Notes under the pieces: model-generated
Databases searched by the model: none
Seen by the model: only the letters and a program-made list of their open reading frames with translations
What the model was told of the DNA's origin: nothing
Position numbers and translations under genes: made by a program
NCBI GenBank assembly: GCA_043823825.1
Contig: JBDRTU010000033.1
Location: forward strand, 1-9,660
DNA length: 9,660 bases
DNA from: JBDRTU01 sp043823825
Lineage (GTDB): Bacteria > Patescibacteriota > Patescibacteriia > Veblenbacterales > UBA10138
Direction of reading: 5' to 3'
Shown: piece by piece, positions 7,407 through 9,660 of the stretch
Position numbering within the stretch: the stretch's first letter is position 1
How the letters are laid out: each line of letters begins with the position of its first letter

Positions 7407-7435
7407 TTGACAATTTATGTCTAATATAGTAAGTT
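7407..7435 (+). promoter_or_regulatory. Putative promoter of the 285-residue protein gene
   Basis: A perfect TTGACA lies at 7407-7412. The expected -10 position, 17 bases downstream, reads TAAGTT (7430-7435), only three of six matches. The octamer ATAGTAAG at 7426-7433 also occurs at nearly the same distance in the promoter at the left end of the window. The leader would be about 48 bases. Confidence 0.45.
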
Positions 7436-7488
7436 ATTGAACTAAAATAAACTTGTCTTTTGTACATTAAAAACATGAGGAATAATAT

Positions 7489-8346
7489 ATGAACAACTTG
7501 AGATATTTTATTATTCTGTTGCTATTAGTTATTATAGCAACATCAATATCCATTTCCCAAAAATTGGGAAAAATCCCTGATAGTACATTAGTGTTTAAAG
7601 AATACTATGCGGGAATAATGCTTCGGCAGGCTTATAACTTGCCAAAATTCGGCAGCGAAATTGAGGCAAATCTACGACTGGCTGTAAAAACCATTACACC
7701 AGTTGAAATTGATAATATTGATTTAGGCAAGATCTATGGAAACTTTGCTTATGATTTTAAACGAGTTTTCAGTCATTTATATTTTGGTAAGAGAATAAAT
7801 GGTTTTGGTTTATACTTAGGCTCTCCACCCAGACCAATTGCTGGTCTAATTAGACCATCCCCCATGACTGCTGATGGACAGTTTGAGCCAAGGGTAACAC
7901 AAATTCTTCCAGGTACTGCCAATGGCGGTTATCTGGAATATAAAAGTGCTAGAAATACGCTTTTTCAAATGGGTTTATATCAAAGCCCCGAAAACCATTT
8001 GGAATTTGATTGGGGGCTATGTCAACAAAACAATGACATGGAATATAAGCTGGCGTGGTATTCCAGTATAGACGAGAGTGGGCTAGCGCTTTCGTGGAAG
8101 GATTCGGTAACTGAATTAAAAATTGCCAGTGCTGGTGATAAGCGATCATTTTTTACCCAATTTTTAGTTGGCAAAGATTTAAAAACATTTTTTGATTATG
8201 TATTTGATCAAAAAATAGACCGTACCGAGCACACGGAAATCGGATTAATAAAAGAATTCAATTTAGAATACATTACTTCATTGCTTGGTATAAGTTACCA
8301 GTATCCTAACAATCAAATAGCGGTGTACTTATTTGTACACCTATAA
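7489..8346 (+). CDS. Unrecognised membrane-anchored protein, beta-rich
   Basis: I do not recognise this 285-residue protein. It begins with MNNLRYF and one hydrophobic segment (about 6-22, rich in I and L) that could be a signal anchor or an uncleaved signal peptide, so most of the protein is probably outside the membrane. A middle part (about 30-105) looks helical and mixed. From about 105 to the end the sequence is rich in short alternating polar/hydrophobic stretches separated by turns. Examples are FGLYLGSPPRP, GYLEYKSARN, LEFDWGLCQ, MEYKLAWYSS, LALSWKD, TELKIASAG and the terminal NQIAVYLFVHL. This pattern suggests beta-hairpins. It contains one cysteine (C178). Gene support is strong: a GAGGAA Shine-Dalgarno sequence (7477-7482) six bases before the ATG, an upstream TTGACA promoter with flanking repeats, and a perfect terminator after the stop. 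It is monocistronic and converges on the ArsR-type gene. A lineage-specific surface or cell-envelope protein is the safest guess. Confidence 0.8.
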   Translation: MNNLRYFIILLLLVIIATSISISQKLGKIPDSTLVFKEYYAGIMLRQAYNLPKFGSEIEANLRLAVKTITPVEIDNIDLGKIYGNFAYDFKRVFSHLYFGKRINGFGLYLGSPPRPIAGLIRPSPMTADGQFEPRVTQILPGTANGGYLEYKSARNTLFQMGLYQSPENHLEFDWGLCQQNNDMEYKLAWYSSIDESGLALSWKDSVTELKIASAGDKRSFFTQFLVGKDLKTFFDYVFDQKIDRTEHTEIGLIKEFNLEYITSLLGISYQYPNNQIAVYLFVHL

Positions 8347-8366
8347 CCAACGAAATTAAATTTTAC

Positions 8367-8400
8367 GGCGAGAGCTGATCCCTCTCGCCTATTTTTATTT
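8367..8400 (+). terminator. Rho-independent terminator after the 285-residue protein gene
   Basis: A perfect 8-bp stem, GGCGAGAG (8367-8374) with CTCTCGCC (8382-8389), encloses a 7-base loop. It is followed by TATTTTTATTT. It starts 20 bases after the stop codon. It may also slow minus-strand transcripts from the ArsR-type gene, but the T tract on that side is poor. Confidence 0.92.
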
Positions 8401-8459
8401 ATAATTTTCCAAAAAATAATTCCTTTATTTTGTACAAAATTTATAATGTTTATATAAAA

Positions 8460-8732
8460 TCATTTTATAATAAGCCTAAGTAAATATCGGGTATCATTAT
8501 CTAAATCTGACAACATTGAATATAGTCCGACAAATTTTTTCTGCTCCCTTTCAATAAACCTAGCTTGCCGTAAGATAATTAAATGTTTAGAGGTTGCTTT
8601 TAATGACAATTTGATAGTATCCGCTATATCACCCACCGACATTTCCTCCTTTTTACTAAGTAATTGAATAATAGCCAGACGTCTTTTAGATGCTAGGACT
8701 TTAAATATTCTTTCTAAATTAGATGTACTCAT
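8460..8732 (-). CDS. ArsR-type winged-helix transcriptional regulator
   Basis: This 90-residue protein is a small DNA-binding repressor of the ArsR/HTH_5 type that should act as a dimer. An N-terminal helix NLERIFKVLASKRRLAII (5-22) leads to the first helix of the HTH with MSVGDIADTIKL (31-42). The recognition helix is SLKATSKHLIILRQARFI (43-60), and the wing ends in KKFVGLYSML (65-74). The length is near the lower end of the family. There is no cysteine and only one histidine (H50, within the recognition helix), so the usual CxC metal site is absent and the signal sensed is unknown. I chose ATG at 8732. An upstream ATG at 8759 lies inside the palindromic operator and before the -10 box, so it cannot be on the mRNA from this promoter. 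The start sits 6 bases after TATAAT, so the mRNA should be leaderless. The stop is TGA. Confidence 0.88.
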   Translation of the reverse strand: MSTSNLERIFKVLASKRRLAIIQLLSKKEEMSVGDIADTIKLSLKATSKHLIILRQARFIEREQKKFVGLYSMLSDLDNDTRYLLRLIIK

Positions 8733-8738
8733 ACAACT

Positions 8739-8749
8739 ATTATAACACC
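8739..8749 (-). promoter_or_regulatory. Extended -10 promoter of the ArsR-type gene, leaderless
   Basis: On the minus strand TGTTATAAT combines a perfect TATAAT (8744-8739) with the upstream TGn extension. No TTGACA-like box is found at the -35 position, where the palindrome lies instead. Six bases separate TATAAT from the ATG at 8732, which puts the expected transcription start at or next to the A of the start codon. Confidence 0.75.
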
Positions 8750-8777
8750 ATACGACCATTCGCGCGAATGGTCGTAT
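8750..8777. promoter_or_regulatory. 28-bp perfect palindrome, probable operator of the ArsR-type regulator
   Basis: The half-site ATACGACCATTCGC (8750-8763) is followed directly by its exact reverse complement (8764-8777), giving a 28-bp palindrome without a spacer. It abuts the extended -10 of the ArsR-type gene and covers the spacer and -35 region, where a bound dimer would block RNA polymerase. Dyad operators at this place are usual for autoregulated ArsR-family genes. It could also fold as a hairpin in RNA reading through from the upstream gene, but no T tract follows, so a terminator role is unlikely. Confidence 0.75.
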
Positions 8778-8823
8778 AACTGATAATAATAAATAAATGC
8801 TATATTACATTAACCAACTTATT

Positions 8824-9660
8824 TTATAATGTAGTAATGGGACGAGACTGGGTGATGTAAAATTTTCCACCAATCAAAGCCCATTCAATATCTTGGGGTG
8901 ATTTATAATGTTTTTCTATCCCGTCGCAGATTTTAGCCAGTTCCACAATTTGTTTGCCAGTTAATTTTTGCTTTCCTTTCTCTACATACGGTACTTTTTT
9001 CCAAACATTACCGCCTGTTGGTTTTTTTTCTAAATATCTTGTCTGTTCGGATATATTAATATCTAATAAATCAAACTTTTTTTTATCCACTACATAAGAA
9101 TCTGGTGTAACTTGGCCAGAAACCACTGCCTCACCCAAACCTATCCCTGCTTCAATAATCATCTGATTTTTATCTTTGGTTACTGGATGTACTGTAAAAG
9201 CAATGCCTGCAATTTCCGATTGTACCATTTGTTGTACAACTACTGCTACTGAAACCTTGGCTTTATGTAGTTTTTTCTCATGGCGGTAAAAAATAGCCCG
9301 CGGGGTAAAAAGTGAAGACCAACAATCTTTAACTCGCTTTAATAAAGTCTTTTGAGTGGTATTTAAATAAGTTTCTAACTCCCCTGCCCAACTAGCCTGG
9401 GTTGAATCTTCTGCCGTAGCTGATGACCGTACAGCCACATATTTAGATTTTAACTTTCTAAATACATCTAAAATCTCCAGTTGTAAGTCCTTAGGCATTC
9501 TAGCATCATGAATTAAATCACGAATTACGTTTGAATAGCGATCTACACTGTTAACATCCTTATATCTTACTTTATTAAGTTGGGCTTCAATATCTGCTTG
9601 TATTCCTGTTTCATGAACAAATCTATCAAAAGCCTTAGCTAAAATTACAAACCCCGGCGG
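8824..9660 (-). CDS. PEP synthase-type ATP/pyruvate-binding domain protein, 5' end outside window
   Basis: The reading frame is open to the right edge, so only the C-terminal 278 residues are visible. The ATG at 9498 is internal: the 54 residues before it continue family homology, starting with PPGFVILAKAFDRFV, which normally lies near the N-terminus of PEP synthase. The visible part matches the N-terminal nucleotide-binding domain (PPDK_N). It includes VAVRSSATAEDSTQASWAG (75-93), IAGIAFTVHPVT (96-107 plus 54), EAGIGLGEAVVSGQVTPDSY (170-189), QDIEWA (256-261) and the domain-ending ITQSRPITT (269-277). It stops there with TAA. Full PEP synthase is about 800 residues and continues with the phosphohistidine swivel domain and the PEP-binding barrel. 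Neither follows in any frame before the next gene. The product is therefore a free-standing N-domain of roughly 300 residues, or the remains of a truncated ppsA. Downstream on the same strand, 91 bases away, is the ArsR-type gene. Confidence 0.88.
   Translation of the reverse strand, partial: PPGFVILAKAFDRFVHETGIQADIEAQLNKVRYKDVNSVDRYSNVIRDLIHDARMPKDLQLEILDVFRKLKSKYVAVRSSATAEDSTQASWAGELETYLNTTQKTLLKRVKDCWSSLFTPRAIFYRHEKKLHKAKVSVAVVVQQMVQSEIAGIAFTVHPVTKDKNQMIIEAGIGLGEAVVSGQVTPDSYVVDKKKFDLLDINISEQTRYLEKKPTGGNVWKKVPYVEKGKQKLTGKQIVELAKICDGIEKHYKSPQDIEWALIGGKFYITQSRPITTL

Larger units (their letters stand above)
7221..7488. other. Divergent intergenic region between the DUF389 gene and the 285-residue protein gene
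   Basis: This 268-base AT-rich region separates two divergent genes and contains no convincing ORF. It holds a putative minus-strand promoter next to the DUF389 start. Further in are GGTTTTAG repeats at 7298-7305 and 7307-7314, a 12-bp tandem direct repeat at 7377-7402, and a plus-strand promoter with a good ribosome binding site. The TTTTAG core occurs four times, at 7300, 7309, 7377 and 7391, all in the same orientation. No riboswitch-like fold was recognised. Confidence 0.6.

Noticed and set aside
8453..8469. Inverted repeat TATAAAAT-C-ATTTTATA at the end of the ArsR-type gene
   Set aside because: It is almost purely AT with a single-base centre, so it cannot form a useful hairpin, and such repeats are expected in AT-rich DNA.
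8733..8759. Longer start of the ArsR-type protein at 8759 (adds MVVWCYNSC with two cysteines)
   Set aside because: This ATG lies inside the 28-bp palindrome and upstream of the TATAAT box, so it is not on the predicted mRNA. The added residues do not fit the family.
8750..8777. The 28-bp palindrome as a terminator of the upstream PEP synthase-type gene
   Set aside because: No T tract follows it on the minus strand, and its position against a perfect extended -10 fits an operator better.
8824..9498. Start of the PEP synthase-type gene at the ATG at 9498
   Set aside because: The frame is open from 9660, and the 54 residues before this methionine (beginning PPGFVILAKAF) match the family N-terminus. 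The ATG is internal and the gene runs off the window.
1..9660. CRISPR array, insertion sequence, tRNA/rRNA gene, toxin-antitoxin pair or defence island
   Set aside because: No spaced repeat array, terminal inverted repeats with transposase, cloverleaf sequence or related gene was found on either strand.

Overview
The window looks like ordinary chromosome from a small-genome, AT-rich bacterium, most likely a member of the Candidate Phyla Radiation (Patescibacteria). This is inference from three things. The prolyl-tRNA synthetase is compact and lacks the usual editing insertion. Several genes appear to have leaderless or nearly leaderless transcripts. The mreBCD-PBP2 cluster sits next to unrelated housekeeping genes with very tight spacing. 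UGA is used as a stop codon (end of the ArsR-type gene), so the UGA-glycine code of some Patescibacteria does not apply. No mobile element, CRISPR array, rRNA, tRNA or phage gene was seen.

Layout. Positions 1-360 hold a small plus-strand gene for a 59-residue protein, with its own promoter, ribosome binding site and strong terminator. From 7220 down to 436 runs a long minus-strand block: a DUF389 membrane protein, prolyl-tRNA synthetase (proS), mreB, mreC, mreD, PBP2 (mrdA) and greA. Gaps are 1 to 50 bases, with one 14-base overlap. Putative promoters stand before the DUF389 gene, mreB and greA. A 268-base divergent intergenic region (7221-7488) carries a tandem 12-bp direct repeat just upstream of a plus-strand promoter for an unrecognised 285-residue membrane-anchored protein. 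That gene ends at a strong hairpin terminator. Beyond it, on the minus strand, lie a small ArsR-type regulator and, at the right edge, a 5'-truncated gene for a PEP-synthase-type ATP/pyruvate-binding domain.

How the genes work together. MreB, MreC, MreD and PBP2 form the core of the elongation machinery: a cytoskeletal filament, its membrane linkers and the peptidoglycan transpeptidase. RodA, the usual glycosyltransferase partner, is not in the window. ProS and GreA are general translation and transcription functions that share the transcription block. The ArsR-type gene has a 28-bp perfect palindrome immediately upstream of an extended -10 promoter, which suggests autoregulation and a leaderless mRNA.

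The most notable items are the ArsR palindrome with its leaderless promoter, the stand-alone PEP-synthase N-domain upstream of it, the unrecognised beta-rich 285-residue protein with repeats at its promoter, and the split between genes with a Shine-Dalgarno sequence and genes without one. I found no convincing new multi-gene system.
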